This document shows, piece after piece, positions 1 to 10,980 of a stretch of DNA of 64,000 nucleotides (positions are counted from its first letter, which is position 1; the number at the start of each line of letters is the position of its first letter). Origin of the DNA: Antilocapra americana (taxonomy: Eukaryota; Chordata; Mammalia; Artiodactyla; Antilocapridae); contig ML660777.1 in NCBI GenBank assembly GCA_007570785.1, forward strand, positions 2,311,845 to 2,375,844, written 5' to 3'. The position numbers and the translations under genes were made by a program. The notes under the pieces were generated by a model, which was not told the DNA's origin, made no database searches, and saw nothing but the letters and a program-made list of their open reading frames with translations.

Positions 1-165
1 CGACCAGGCTCCTCCGTCCATGGGATTCTCCAGGCCAAGGATACTGGAGTGGGTTGCCATGTCCTCCTCCAGGGGATATTCCCCACCTAAGGGATGAACC
101 TGCATCTCTTATGTCTTCTACGTTGGCAGGGAGGTTCTTTCACTAGCATCACCTGGGAAGTAGAC
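1..165 (-). repeat. Bov-tA SINE, cut by window edge
   Basis: Reverse complement of the bovid tRNA-derived SINE: the 'tccatgggattctccaggcc' block, the 'ggagtgggttgccat' block and the degraded tRNA-like promoter end follow in the expected antisense order. The 3' part of the element lies outside the window. It sits in an STXBP5 intron, in the same orientation as the gene. Confidence 0.9.
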
Positions 166-3100
166 CCCTAAATAATTCTAATTTCAACTATGTGTAGTTC
201 TAGTCCTTGAAAGTAAGACACATTTTCACTTCTTTTCCCCACTCAGGACAATATATAGCTACTTAAAATCAAAAAGTTGTTTCCTGAAGAAATCATCTAA
301 TACAGCATCTTCATTTTAAAAGTAAGAAAATAAACCTAACTCAGGGACGCATAATTCTTTAGTGGCAAGACATGAACAAGAGATAAGGGCACAATTCATA
401 ATCAAATGTTAACACTTAATAAGTGCTTATTAAATCAACTCCAATGTACAGAAAGCCTTTTGTAACTCTGTATTCAATAATCTTACACTGCAATTTGAAA
501 GACAGGTCTACACCTTATTAAAGCAGAGACTGGCCAAGAATGTTTTCCACAAGTCAGGAAGACAAAAATGAGGTCCTTTGATAATTCTGATACTTAAAAA
601 AACTCATGAATTTTTACAAAGCTTCAGTAAATTTGAAATTCCATTTTTTGGCAGAGTCCTTGAAATGTTCATATGTAAAATGACCTCATTGTGTTTAGAA
701 AAAAATACCTAAAAATAACATCAGGGTAGACCATGGTTACAACAGACTATGATGCAATTCAAAATTATGCTAGTAAACCAGGAGTCTAGATAAGGACAAC
801 AGCAGCATTCCTAGCGATGCCTTCATTCTTCAGTTAGAACCATTTTTCTCCCTTTTATGTATTCCATTTGGGGACAGATGATTATTTTACCCCAATAGTT
901 CTGATGCCTAGATTACTTGGAAGACTCAAAATGCACCCACTTCTACATGGCAAGAGGAGAATTAAGATAATTAAATCACTACTATATGACTTGGCATATG
1001 AAATTATGCTCCCCTGCTTCCTATCAATAAGTTCATTCCAACTTTATATTCACTCCAGAAGCCAAGAAGGCTGAACATAAAGCATGTTTATATAATTAGA
1101 TCAGTCATTTGCTATACGTTAATGCAGCAAAAACATTCAATTTATCTTGCCTCATTATTGGTTAGATACTATTTAAGGATTCAGATCTCCACAGTTCTTA
1201 TCTACAAACATTAGATATCAGTTGTAAATTCCATATTTTTTTCCTAATCTCAAAACAGAACTTAATATAGTCCTTCAACATTTAGGAAGATAGTCTATTA
1301 GTTAAACTAAATATGTGATTGAAATTCTAATAGCCCAATCCCACTTTTAAAAATCTCCTACTCTGCTCCACAGTTAAATGAAATAAAAGACTGATTTACA
1401 AGTATATTTCTGTCCTAAAGATATCTTTTAGAACAAATGTATTACAGGCTACAAGAGTCTAATATGAGAAGAAAACAAAGGACTAAAAGAAACCAAATAA
1501 AGTAGCAAAAAACATAAAAGAGCTAGGGCAAAAGAACAGACTTATTTTAAGCCTGTACATTAAATCAATATGGAGCTTGGAAATAAACTATAGCTGCCCA
1601 GCGTTCAAAACAAAGAATGGAAAAATGAACAAATTTTAAACGACATATGGTAGAAATTATATAAGAATAAAAAGATCTTAGTCACTTTCTACAAATCAAA
1701 AGCCATAATAAAGCTCATGAGCTTATCTTCTACCTAAATTTAACAGGAGGAATGACTAGATGGTATTACTGGTAGGCAAACCAATTTATCACTCTGGAAT
1801 GTTCATATAAATCTCATAAAAGGGAAAGCAGAAATATATTTGGTAGATTCCTGTCTTAATTTCATTCTAAGTATAGTAAGAAAGGTTCTAAAAAAAATTA
1901 AGTGTAATTGCAAATTATAGGCTTACTTTTCATATAGTATTTAACTATTAAACATGTATAAAAGTAAAAGACTGATATAAGTGATGATTTGGTACAACTG
2001 ATCCCTGCTGTCATTTGGCAATTAGCATTAGGCCTAACACTTTAACCTCCCTTTGTGTATTAATAATATGCTAATTACTCAAACGCATTAGGGATAAAAA
2101 GTCTTGTCTAAGAAAAATATTTGGTTTTATAAAGTCAGCCTTGCTTATAAGTTATAAAAGGAGCAGATTGGCTGTTGAAACAGTTATGTACCATACAAAA
2201 ATTGAGATCACAATGGGTCTCAATTGGGAAAACAGCAAATATTAAACCCACTGAAAAGAAAACCAAAATAATCTAAAAATAACTAATTTAGTTCCACATC
2301 CCCCCCCCTTTGAGTCCAGGTGATACTCTTTTGGGGAACAAAAAAAATTGCTTTTCATTCTTAACAGTCCATTTAGACTCAACAATGTACTATCTTTGTC
2401 ACTACACAAAGTTGTGCTGAACAACTAGTACCCACACTGCCAAAATTTAAATCCCATCTTCACAAGACTAAAATAAGAACCCTAGACTAGAAAGGTATTG
2501 ATCACTGGATATAGGAATATCTAAACAAATGAAGTTAAAAATATTTCAGTATCAACTAGATATTTGGGCAAGAACCATTTAGACATACTGTCTTAGAAAC
2601 TCACAAATTGAGATCTGTCCACAGATTTTACCATTTTACTAGGTATGAGTGTACTACTGATATTTACTATGAATGATAGTCTTCACTTAGTAACACAATT
2701 CAATGAAAACTTTTACAAGCATTTTGAACATAGGACATTAATCACAAAGGAAATGAGGCATATCCTGATACCATATTTAGTCCTACCTTGAAATGAAGAC
2801 TTTGAAAGATAAGAAAATGCAAGATACAGGTTGAATCAAACGCAGGTTTCCCACCCTCCCCCCCTTCTCAGGAGGCAGATAAATCTAAAATGTGGAGAGT
2901 ATAGTTCCTTGCTTCTCTGTTTATTATCTGGTGTTTTTTTCCTATTTATTACCAACACATTACTTCACTAATATACAAGAAGCAGATACCCTAACTGATG
3001 GTGAACATTTTCTTTTTAAAATCTTAAGCTTAAGTTTTAAAATAGGGCAATGTAGGTAAATGCCACAGGAAAAGCAAACACAATTTTACTTCAAGTTAAA

Positions 3101-3899
3101 TAGTTTGAGAGGAACTGTGAAATATCCTCCATTGTTCAGACTGAAAAAATGATCTTGAAGAATGAGTAGATATTTGGAAAAACATGCTATGATAAAATTA
3201 TAGTTCATGCATAACCAGGAAAAATATTCTCTATACTAATAACTTCAGAATACAGTTAACCTCACAATATTTACATATACATCACAAATGTAGACCATGA
3301 AGGGAAAACATCAAGATAGTATACTTCTCTATTTGCATTATACTAACAAAATACTCTAAAACTTCTAGAAAACAGCAACACTTCATAACTATATAAAATT
3401 TACATTTGTTTTCTAGTTTTTCTAGATGCTCAAGTCAGAAACAAATTCAAATTCAATCCCTAATTCAATAGAATAATAAATAGGTCATAACTGGAACATC
3501 TACCATGAACAATATTTTTAAAAAGCACATAAAATGTGCCTTGTGCAACTGTCTTTAAGCTTCATCCTTAACACAGTCTGTTCAACAGACCACTACTATA
3601 AGCAGATATATTTCCCTTTAGAAACTTCTACCTCCTTGCAAAGACAGTAATTATTATAGCAAACCTTTAGAACTCCTTTGTGGATACATGTTTTTCGCTA
3701 TGTATAAACTGAGAGTCAAGAAACAACAAGGCAACATACAACCTGAACGTATGTATAATCACGGGGAAAAAAACACAACCACAGGATTTCATATTAATAC
3801 CTGCTCATACCATTTCTTTGCAATTAAACAGGAAAAGCAACTAATCAGCAATAGAGAATGACTGGGGAGAATAAAGGAAAAGTTCAGTTAAATTAAATG
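166..3899 (-). other. STXBP5: STXBP5 intron 2, partial
   Basis: AT-rich sequence downstream of exon 2 on the gene strand. I searched it for the next tomosyn exon (the segment beginning Phe-Gly-Arg-Pro-Gly) and did not find it, so the intron runs off the left edge. Apart from the SINE at 1-165 and short homopolymers (for example C9 near 2301) I see no clear repeat, RNA gene or open frame of note. Confidence 0.75.
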
Positions 3900-3908
3900 A
3901 AAGGATAC
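3900..3908 (-). promoter_or_regulatory. STXBP5: U12-type 5' splice site of STXBP5 intron 2
   Basis: Read on the minus strand, the first nine intron bases after exon 2 are GTATCCTTT. This is a full match to the minor-spliceosome donor consensus (R-TATCCTTT). The exon side is CT, and the +5 base is C, so it is a poor match to an ordinary U2 donor (GTRAGT). The matching branch point (TCCTTAAC-like) and acceptor lie outside the window and could not be checked. Confidence 0.8.
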
Positions 3909-4006
3909 AGCCTTAAAGCACCAGTCTGAGTTCCCACTGCCAGGATCTTCTGCACAGGATCAAAGGCCAGGGCTGAGGGTTGATAGGGAAATCCATGGCG
4001 AACAGT
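3909..4006 (-). CDS. STXBP5: STXBP5 (tomosyn-1) coding exon 2
   Basis: A 98-nt exon read 4006 to 3909. It encodes [10 protein letters not shown], then the segment [15 protein letters not shown], which is the start of the first WD40 blade of tomosyn. The acceptor is TGCCTAG at 4007-4013 and the exon begins in phase 0, directly continuing the Lys that ends exon 1. It ends with two bases of the next codon (CT, a Leu). Tomosyn is a cytosolic syntaxin-binding protein: two WD40 propellers plus a C-terminal R-SNARE motif that competes with synaptobrevin and restrains vesicle priming. The donor is U12-type (see 3900-3908). Too short and split to be seen as an open frame of its own; recognised from protein similarity plus splice sites. 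Confidence 0.95.
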
Positions 4007-5224
4007 CTAGGCATGAGCAAGTGACATCACAGCAACCAGGGCAGGAAGCAAAGTTTTAAAACAGAAAAGTCAACAGAGACATTAGAATCTAGAACCAATT
4101 ATAACTGAAACAAAACACACATATATGCACTGCTATTTAAAAAAAAAAAACTATGAAAATTATGAATTCTATATCACACAAAAACCTAATCCCAGTAAAA
4201 ACTGAACCCCCCCCCAAAAAAAATCGATTTCAGTGTTACATTTCTACTTTCTCATCACAGTGGTACTCTTTAGATTAAAATTTAACATTCGTTTTACTAT
4301 TATGTCTGAGAACAGATTATTAAAGTTGGCAGTAGTCAAAAATTCTATAAATTCATTTAAAAATGCAACTCATGCTTATTTCAAGTGTGGTAACTTCATT
4401 CTTACGTTATTTCTATGCTCAAGCCAAGTACGTTTACGGAAACGCTGTCATAATTAAGGATTCAGCAAAGGAATTAGCAAAAATCTATCTGATCATGTTT
4501 CAATAGTAACAGAATGAAAATAAATACAGCATCTATTTTTGCATTTTGGTATTAAATCCTTAATTTTAGGACACAGAAGCAAAAAGTATATACACACTTG
4601 AAAGAAACTCTGACTTACGAACGCCTGGTATTTATGAAGAAGGCAGGCATTAACACCGACACAAGTTTGTATTTCTCACTGAGCAGCTGGTGAATTAATT
4701 CGCTGCATCATTCTTTCTGAATTACACATCGCTATGGCAATTGCCGTACCATTAATAGGCAAAAATTCCCCTTCTAACTTTTTCACCACACACAAGGCTA
4801 GCAAGACCCTGTGATTTCATATGTGAAGTCTCCTACCACATTTTAAGGTGAAAACGAGCCAACATCTAGTTGAACACGTCTAGCTTTTTCATAAACGATC
4901 TTCGTTAGGCACTGTTCCCATAGGAAACTTGGAAGTCGGCGAAAGATCTCTCAAAATGCTTGACTATGAAAGTAGTTAAGATTAAGAATACGAATGAAAG
5001 GTCAGCATGTTGGAAGCAATCCTGAAACGACTGCCGCATGTGAAAATCAACGAAAAGAGGAGTAAGATGATGTCAATCTTCAAAACAGCCCACCAAGCAA
5101 ATGTGTGCTGGGGGAGCGAGCCCTTTATTCGCCGTGGCGAGTATTACTGGCGTTCTACCCCTGGCACTCGGGCGGAGAGCCCCAGCACGACCCCAGTTTT
5201 CGCGGGGCCGCGCGCTCCGCTCAC
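4007..5224 (-). other. STXBP5: STXBP5 intron 1
   Basis: A short 1218-bp intron between coding exons 1 and 2, with ordinary GT (5223-5224) and AG (4007-4008) ends. It contains an A11 run and a C9 run (about 4140-4220) and becomes richer in CpG towards exon 1. I see no separate gene in it. Confidence 0.85.
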
Positions 5225-5377
5225 CTTGCAGAGCTGAAAGTGCTCGGACTGGAGCGTCTCCTGGATCTCGGGCTCCCGGTTCCCAGGTGGGTGCTGCTGC
5301 TGCTGCTGCTGCTGCGAGGCCGAGGACGAGCCGGCGGTCAGGCCGTCCAGCACCTTCCTGATGTTGAATTTCCGCAT
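5225..5377 (-). CDS. STXBP5: STXBP5 (tomosyn-1) coding exon 1
   Basis: A 153-nt coding part, 51 codons, read 5377 to 5225. It begins Met-Arg-Lys-Phe-Asn-Ile-Arg-Lys-Val-Leu-Asp-Gly-Leu, then a Ser/Ala linker, seven Gln (CAG x7 at 5294-5314), His-Pro-Pro and ends Gln-Leu-Cys-Lys. This is the N-terminus of tomosyn-1 as known in mammals. The start is the first ATG in the visible leader: no ATG occurs on this strand from 5378 to 5708, and the context GACC-ATG has A at -3. The donor is AAG|GTGAGC at 5224-5223. The product binds syntaxin-1/SNAP-25 and limits SNARE-driven exocytosis in neurons, endothelium and platelets. The full protein is over 1100 residues, so only about 7% is in this window. Longer Arg/Pro-rich frames here are GC-rich shadows. 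Confidence 0.97.
5294..5314 (-). repeat. STXBP5: CAG x7 polyglutamine tract in STXBP5 exon 1
   Basis: Seven pure CAG codons (CTG on the plus strand) inside the tomosyn N-terminus. There are no interrupting CAA codons, so length variation between animals is likely. Confidence 0.95.
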
Positions 5378-5708
5378 GGTCGCGGCGGGGGCAGCCCCGC
5401 GCCCCGGGGGCCGAGGTTAGGGGCGTCCCCGGGCGGGGGCCGGCGGGGGGACCGGCCCGGGCCGAGAGCAGCCTCGACCGAGGACGCGGAGGGGCAGGCG
5501 CGAGTGGGAGCGTGAGTGGAAGGAGGCGGCTGAGGAGCGGCGAGAGATAATCCGAACAGGAAATGCTGCGACGACGAGCGCGCCGCGCCGAGCAGAAGCC
5601 GCGCCGGCGACCCCGCTCGCTGCGAGGCCGCCGCCGCCGCCGCGCCCCGCGGCCCGGCGGCACAGCAGTGGCGGCGGCGCCCCGCGCCCGCTCCGCCCGG
5701 CCTCACCT
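5378..5708 (-). other. STXBP5: STXBP5 5' UTR and proximal promoter, up to the gap
   Basis: GC-rich leader without any ATG on the gene strand. On the minus strand the last bases before the gap read AG|GTGAGG (5708-5701), which could be a donor of an alternative leading exon hidden in the gap; this is weak evidence. The plus strand at about 5406-5452 has closely spaced G-runs that fit a G-quadruplex motif. Confidence 0.6.
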
Positions 5709-6108
5709 NNNNNNNNNNNNNNNNNNNNNNNNNNNNNNNNNNNNNNNNNNNNNNNNNNNNNNNNNNNNNNNNNNNNNNNNNNNNNNNNNNNNNNNNNNNN
5801 NNNNNNNNNNNNNNNNNNNNNNNNNNNNNNNNNNNNNNNNNNNNNNNNNNNNNNNNNNNNNNNNNNNNNNNNNNNNNNNNNNNNNNNNNNNNNNNNNNNN
5901 NNNNNNNNNNNNNNNNNNNNNNNNNNNNNNNNNNNNNNNNNNNNNNNNNNNNNNNNNNNNNNNNNNNNNNNNNNNNNNNNNNNNNNNNNNNNNNNNNNNN
6001 NNNNNNNNNNNNNNNNNNNNNNNNNNNNNNNNNNNNNNNNNNNNNNNNNNNNNNNNNNNNNNNNNNNNNNNNNNNNNNNNNNNNNNNNNNNNNNNNNNNN
6101 NNNNNNNN
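5709..6108. other. Assembly gap, 400 N
   Basis: Exactly 400 unknown bases in the core of the CpG island. The round number suggests a gap of estimated or conventional size. Any transcription start, leader exon or GC-rich repeat in it is invisible. Confidence 1.
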
Positions 6109-6430
6109 GGGCTCGCCGGCTCTCCGTCCGCCTTCGCCGCTCGGCGTCCCGGCCGCTCAGCGCCGCTGCCCGCCGGGCATCGCACGCAGGGCGCCCGGGG
6201 TGGGTCCCCGCGCTCTCCGCCTCGCGTCTCCGCGGCGGGTTCGGCGCGCCCTCGCTCCTTCAGAGCCCCGGCTGCCCTCCTCAGACGCCGCCGCCCGGCC
6301 GCTCCCTCTCGCCGGACAGAGCGCCTCGGCACCGGGCACCAACGCCCGCTCCGGGCAGCAGCGGCAGCCGCGGTTACAGCGCTGGCCGCGGCCGTGGCGG
6401 CAGCTGGGCCTCGGCGGAGCTGGGCTGCTG

Positions 6431-6442
6431 AGCATGCGCACC
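6431..6442. promoter_or_regulatory. NRF1-like site
   Basis: The sequence AGCATGCGCACC matches the near-palindromic NRF1 core (GCGCATGCGC) with one mismatch. It lies in the CpG island, where NRF1 sites are common. Confidence 0.45.
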
Positions 6443-6560
6443 GCGCGTACCCACCCCCCTCCGCCGCCGCCGGAGTGGAGCTGGGGCTTAAATTATCCTC
6501 TGCGAAAATCCCAGACCCTGGCTAAATTTCTCCCATCTCGATCGCCCTGCCAGAGGATGC

Positions 6561-7489
6561 AGCTGCTTCTCCTGCAGCTGGGGTAGTAAAAATGTTGATG
6601 ACTACCAAGCAGCAGGAAACCTTTATTTCAAAATCGGTCATTAAAGCGAGGGTTTATAGTCTCACCCTTTAACGAGGCACACACTCCCGGCTGCTGGCTG
6701 CAAAATGATTGTTGCTGCTTTATGGATGGTCTTTGTTTTGGATTGATTTGGATTTGGATTTTGGAAACAGAGCGTCTAGGCAACGGTTATTTCTGTGGCA
6801 AGAGTATGACAGACTTAGAAAGGTACTAGGAAAGGAGATGAACCTGAGGTGGTGGGGAGGGGGGGGCGCGGGATAAGGATGAATTCCTTCCTGAAGCGCT
6901 TACTGTTAGTAGGATGAAAGCGTGGACCTGGCAGGTAGCTGCTAGAATGGGATAGGCTGCCGACGGGAACCGACTCCAGGGCTGGGAGTCTGCCCACACC
7001 AGCCCTGGATTCAGTCTGCAGGCTAAGGGGGTGGAAATGGGGGCGGGAGCGAGGGTGGAAGTAAACAGCGAGGGCACTCCTTTCAGAATCTTCAGTCCAT
7101 CCTGTAATGCTGTTGTCCACCAAGCAATCTCCAGTAGCTTCTTCACTCTTGCAAGGAGAAAAGGGGAAAGAAGGAAGTTTTCGCTCGAATCTTTCCACTG
7201 CTTCACTGTCACAATCTTACTTGGGATGCTCACAGACAAATGTCTGACTCAAGTTTGCTAAGGTAGATTCATGCTACGGTTACCTTTCCCGGAGAGTGAG
7301 TTTAACACGGAAAGGTGGATGGGAAGCAGAGGTACTTGATTAGGAAGGAGTGGGAACTAGGAAAAACGTAAAGAGGCCGGAAACCCATAAATACTAATTC
7401 TAATTCGTGAGGTGGGAGTGGGAAGAACACCCTAGCAATGCTAGCAACTCCCAGCCCCTGACGCTTCTGAGTTGCAGAGGGTTTTCTGA
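6561..7489. other. Upstream flank, no gene seen
   Basis: Moderately GC-rich, apparently single-copy DNA between the CpG island and the second promoter-like cluster. It holds a G-rich run at about 6850-6870. Open frames on both strands are short, lack splice logic and look like chance. It could include a first exon of a divergent RNA, but I cannot place one. Confidence 0.5.
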
Positions 7490-7650
7490 ACCCAATCAGA
7501 AGTGCCCGCCCTCTTCCTTGTGATTGGTCGCCTCCCGCCCGGTGCAGGGAAATTCTCGTCAGGGTATTGGTTAGTGTGACAGGCTGTCAAGAACAGTCAA
7601 CAAACCAGTGGCGACTGAGCCTCAGGAATTTCGGGAAATGTAGTACTCTG
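7490..7650. promoter_or_regulatory. Second promoter-like cluster: CCAAT boxes and ZNF143 motif
   Basis: CCAAT at 7492-7496 and two inverted copies (ATTGG) at 7523-7527, in GATTGGTCG, and 7566-7570. On the minus strand at 7644-7632 stands ACTACATTTCCCG, a full match to the promoter motif ACTAYRNNNCCCR bound by ZNF143/THAP11. Clusters of NF-Y and ZNF143 sites are typical of active, often bidirectional promoters. It lies about 2.2 kb upstream of the STXBP5 start codon, outside the CpG island proper. Confidence 0.55.
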
Positions 7651-7854
7651 GGGCTTCCGCATCCAAGAACGATGTCTTACACTTGAAACATATAAAATTG
7701 TTTTAATATTTATTGAATTTAATATGTATCGAATATTTATTAAATTAGCTATTTAATTAACTGGGTGTAACCAGCGATAAAAAAACAAGTTTTAAGATTT
7801 TTTTCAGGCCATTTCTAAATGGCTCTGAAATTTTTGTTTACTGATTTAGTTCTG

Positions 7855-8110
7855 TGAAACACAGTTTTTGAGTGTCGAACACTTTGCTAGGTACTGAAGA
7901 CTCAAAGCTTTCAACAAGCTCCCCAGTCAAATGGGAGAAAACCTCAAGTAAATAAATAATTGTGAAACAATGTGGTGAGATCACTGAGGGAATCGTGCAA
8001 GAGAAGGACTGAAGAGGGTTAAGAGAAAGCAGGAGAAATCCTGGAGTTGGGGAACTCATCATAGTTGAGTCCAGATGAGGAGGAGTTGGCCAGGTGAAGA
8101 GGAGGGAGAA
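7855..8110 (-). repeat. L2 LINE fragment
   Basis: Antisense of the L2 3' region: 'cactttgctaggtactg' followed by the 'aagct...cagtcaaatggga' block, the 'taaataattgtgaaacaatgtggtgag' block and a 'gagttggccaggtgaagagg' block, all in consensus order but diverged. Confidence 0.65.
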
Positions 8111-8331
8111 AAGCATTAGAAACCAGCTGGGAGATGATCAGAATTACCTGGAGTGCTTTTAAAAATTAGGTATATCTCCATAGGAGTAAATTGCAAAACA
8201 GAGAGATCACTTCCCCACAGGATTTTATGATCCACCTTTTCACCTAGTTTGAAAATATATCTGTTGGATGATTTGTCATCACTGGATTATGAAACTGTTT
8301 GGAGAAGGGACAATTTTTTCCTGAGAGGCTT

Positions 8332-8520
8332 TGTGGTATAGTGGAAAAATCCTAGACTCCGTTGTCTGCCAGACATGGATTTCAATCCAGACCTTGGTAA
8401 TATAGGCAACCTTGGATAAATTCCTTACTTTTCTTAAGGGTCAGATTCCTCATGTGTAAAATGAGATTAATACTACCTTCTTCCTTGGGTTTTGGAGGAT
8501 AAACTGGGGGAGAAAAATGT
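8332..8520 (+). repeat. MIR SINE
   Basis: Shows the MIR order: 'tggtatagtggaaaa' head, 'caatccagaccttgg' core, and 'cctcatgtgtaaaatgagattaatactacctt' with a later 'ggataaa' block. Old and diverged. Confidence 0.75.
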
Positions 8521-8558
8521 AAAGTTTTCATTAATTAGGTACACATAGTAGAATGGAA

Positions 8559-8688
8559 CAGAGAAGGGGATGGCACCCTACTCCAGTATTCTTGCCTGGA
8601 AAATCCAGTGGACGCGGGAGCCTGGTGGGCTGCAGTCCATGGGGTCGCACAGAGTCGGACACAACTGAAGCGACTTAGCAGCAGCAGC
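8559..8688 (+). repeat. Bov-tA SINE, 5'-truncated, with TSD
   Basis: 3' half of a Bov-A2-type SINE ending in (AGC)n. It is flanked by a perfect 12-bp target-site duplication AGTAGAATGGAA (8547-8558 and 8689-8700), so its borders are certain and it is fairly young. Confidence 0.93.
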
Positions 8689-8700
8689 AGTAGAATGGAA

Positions 8701-10965
8701 AAATGACTATCAGGGTCCTTGGGGAGAAAGGGACTTCAACAGATCACCAGCTTAGGCCAGTACCCCACCAATTTAAGGAGCGGGGACTTTTGGAATTTTG
8801 TTTTATTTTTACACTTCATCCCAGTCATCAGGTTATGAACTCATCCTGACATTCTCAAACTTTGGTTCCTAAAGGACAGGCAAACTAAACAATTAAGATG
8901 AATATTGCGCATATTTGCTACTGTAGGTTAGCTTTGTACACTTGCAATCCATCTTCTCCTCTTTCAGAGACATATCGAGAATTCTGTTAGGTAAAAAGCG
9001 ACAACACTCCCAAATATCTACTTTTGTGATGGCAAAGATAAAATAAGGAATCCTCAAACTCATGATATTTCTTATCAGTTTCAACTGATCAATTGGTTTT
9101 AAATTAGGATTTTATTTTAAAATTAAAATTAATTAGAAATTTAAAGTTTACAATAAAAATCACTAAAAATCAATAATTTATATTATTCATTAAAAAATTT
9201 AGCACATAGGATAGTTTTACCTATAGTAATCTCACAACAAAATTTTATTTACTTATTCTTGTTTTCTTGAACAAATCAGAGCATTGATTCCAATCAATTG
9301 AATAGCTTTCTGCCTTTGGGAGAATTCAATGGCTTTCTGTGATATTCTCCCAAATGGAATTCTTTCTTACCTGCTTATTGAAGAAGGAACCAGGAGATGA
9401 TGACATAATAATATATACCACTGACTAATTATAAAAAGCTGTATTGTTAATACATTTAGCTGAGTCAGGACAGCTCTAAGCAATGCTAGCTAATTCAATA
9501 GAAATTAAAAGGTAAAAAATAAATTGATACATAGAAAGAAAGGCAGCTTATTCAATTATTTGGCATGAAAGGCCAAAGACCAGGAATTCCTAACATTCCT
9601 AAATCTGCCCATCTTCATTATCTTGTTTAAAGGCTACCAGGCTAACAAAGACTCTGTTGGTCTCACAGGGGCAGCTGGATGCTGATTGAGAAGAATAAAG
9701 TAGAAACTGAAAATAAATATTTTAAAAAGAAACTGTTATTGGCAAAAGCTTTCTGAAAGGTAGACAAACTCTACCTCACCTGCTAAGCATTCATTTGTAT
9801 TGACTTAATTTTCATTTATTGAGTCCCAGAGGATGTGTGCATGACAATAATTGATTCACTACACCATTTAACAGAATATTGAATTTAAATTATCCATAAA
9901 TTGCAGTAGGGATGTTAATTAGTTAGTTTGCCTGATTCACGCCCCCTTTTCTGAATGGGTGCCCTAGGCCCTGCTGAAATGCTAGAACTGGGCAACTCTG
10001 TTTTAATCCTGTGACCATGTGTCTTAGTCTACACTGATTGGTTCAAAGACAGACACCTGAAGTAAGCCAAGCCTAGAGAACACCTTCTTCTGGGAATCTG
10101 GAATTGAGTCATAAAGATGCTAATTAGCCTCAAAGTAAGAAGTCATGTAGAGCTGGGATTAAAGCTGAAAGTGCCCAGACATCTCTGGAACCTAGGAGGA
10201 CCGAGCAGACACACAAACCATACCAGAGAAGTGACTCTAGTGAGGTGGAAAGTCTCCATTTCTGACTTTCCAGTTCCTGGTGCTTATTCCTTGGGAAATC
10301 TAGCAATACTTTCTTTCTTTGTGTTTATGAGTTCTAATAGGTTTCTGGTTCTTGGAATCAAATATTCTGGTCAGCAATTTAGATACAACCTGCCCCAAAT
10401 GTAAAGGAATGTAGAGCTATTGTAGCCATTTTTCACTGCCCTTTTTACTTTATACTCACAATTCTCCCCTACAGTTAACATACTACTGCAGTAGCCCAGC
10501 AAGGAAATGGTGGCTTGGAATGGTTAAAAGTAGTGGTTACTGTGAGAAAGGGTCTGGCTCTGAATTATATGTTAATGATAGAGCCAAGATTTGCTGGCAG
10601 AATGAGGGAGGGTATCAAAGAAAGAGAAGAGGGAAGGATAATGCCCTGGTTTTCAGCCTGAGCACTTAGAAGAGTGGTGTTGCAATTTAATTTCCACATT
10701 TATGACTTCTGGAGAATTTCCAGTTACCATTTGTACCTGCGTGAACTCGACAAATATCATCTGCTAAATAAACAAGCCTTGTCTGGGAACAAGCAGGATC
10801 CACTATGTTGTGATCTTCTTTGTCAAGCTCTGGCCTTTCTAGAAAAATAGATTAGGCAGAGATTAATGAGCCTTCATTATTCCATGGATTACCTCTATTA
10901 CTATTTAATATTATTTGTAAGACTATCATTAAGCTAAATACAAAAGTGCCTAGACAAAGATCAGT
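8701..10965. other. Intergenic, no gene seen
   Basis: AT-rich DNA without a recognised gene. It has an 11-bp inverted repeat at 9315-9354 and weakly repeat-like sequence around 10010-10250 that I cannot name. The plus-strand frame at 10117-10404 has no splice or codon features that support it. Confidence 0.5.
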
Positions 10966-10980
10966 AAGTTCAAGGGAAAG

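Larger units (their letters stand above)
5100..6560. promoter_or_regulatory. STXBP5: CpG island promoter of STXBP5
   Basis: Strongly GC- and CpG-rich sequence covering exon 1, the 5' UTR and upstream DNA, broken by the gap at 5709-6108. It has GC-box-like runs, no TATA box near the start codon, and an NRF1-like site at 6431-6440. This is the usual design of a broadly expressed, often bidirectional promoter. The transcription start is not visible and may fall in the gap. Confidence 0.85.

Noticed and set aside
166..3899. STXBP5 exon 3
   Set aside because: Searched on the minus strand for the next tomosyn segment; not present, so it must lie beyond the left edge.
5073..5663. 196-codon Arg/Pro-rich minus-strand frame over STXBP5 exon 1
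   Set aside because: Starts at GTG, composition follows the CpG island, and the true frame here is the tomosyn exon.
5563..6525. 320-codon plus-strand frame
   Set aside because: Over half of it is the run of N; the rest is Arg/Ala-rich GC-island translation.
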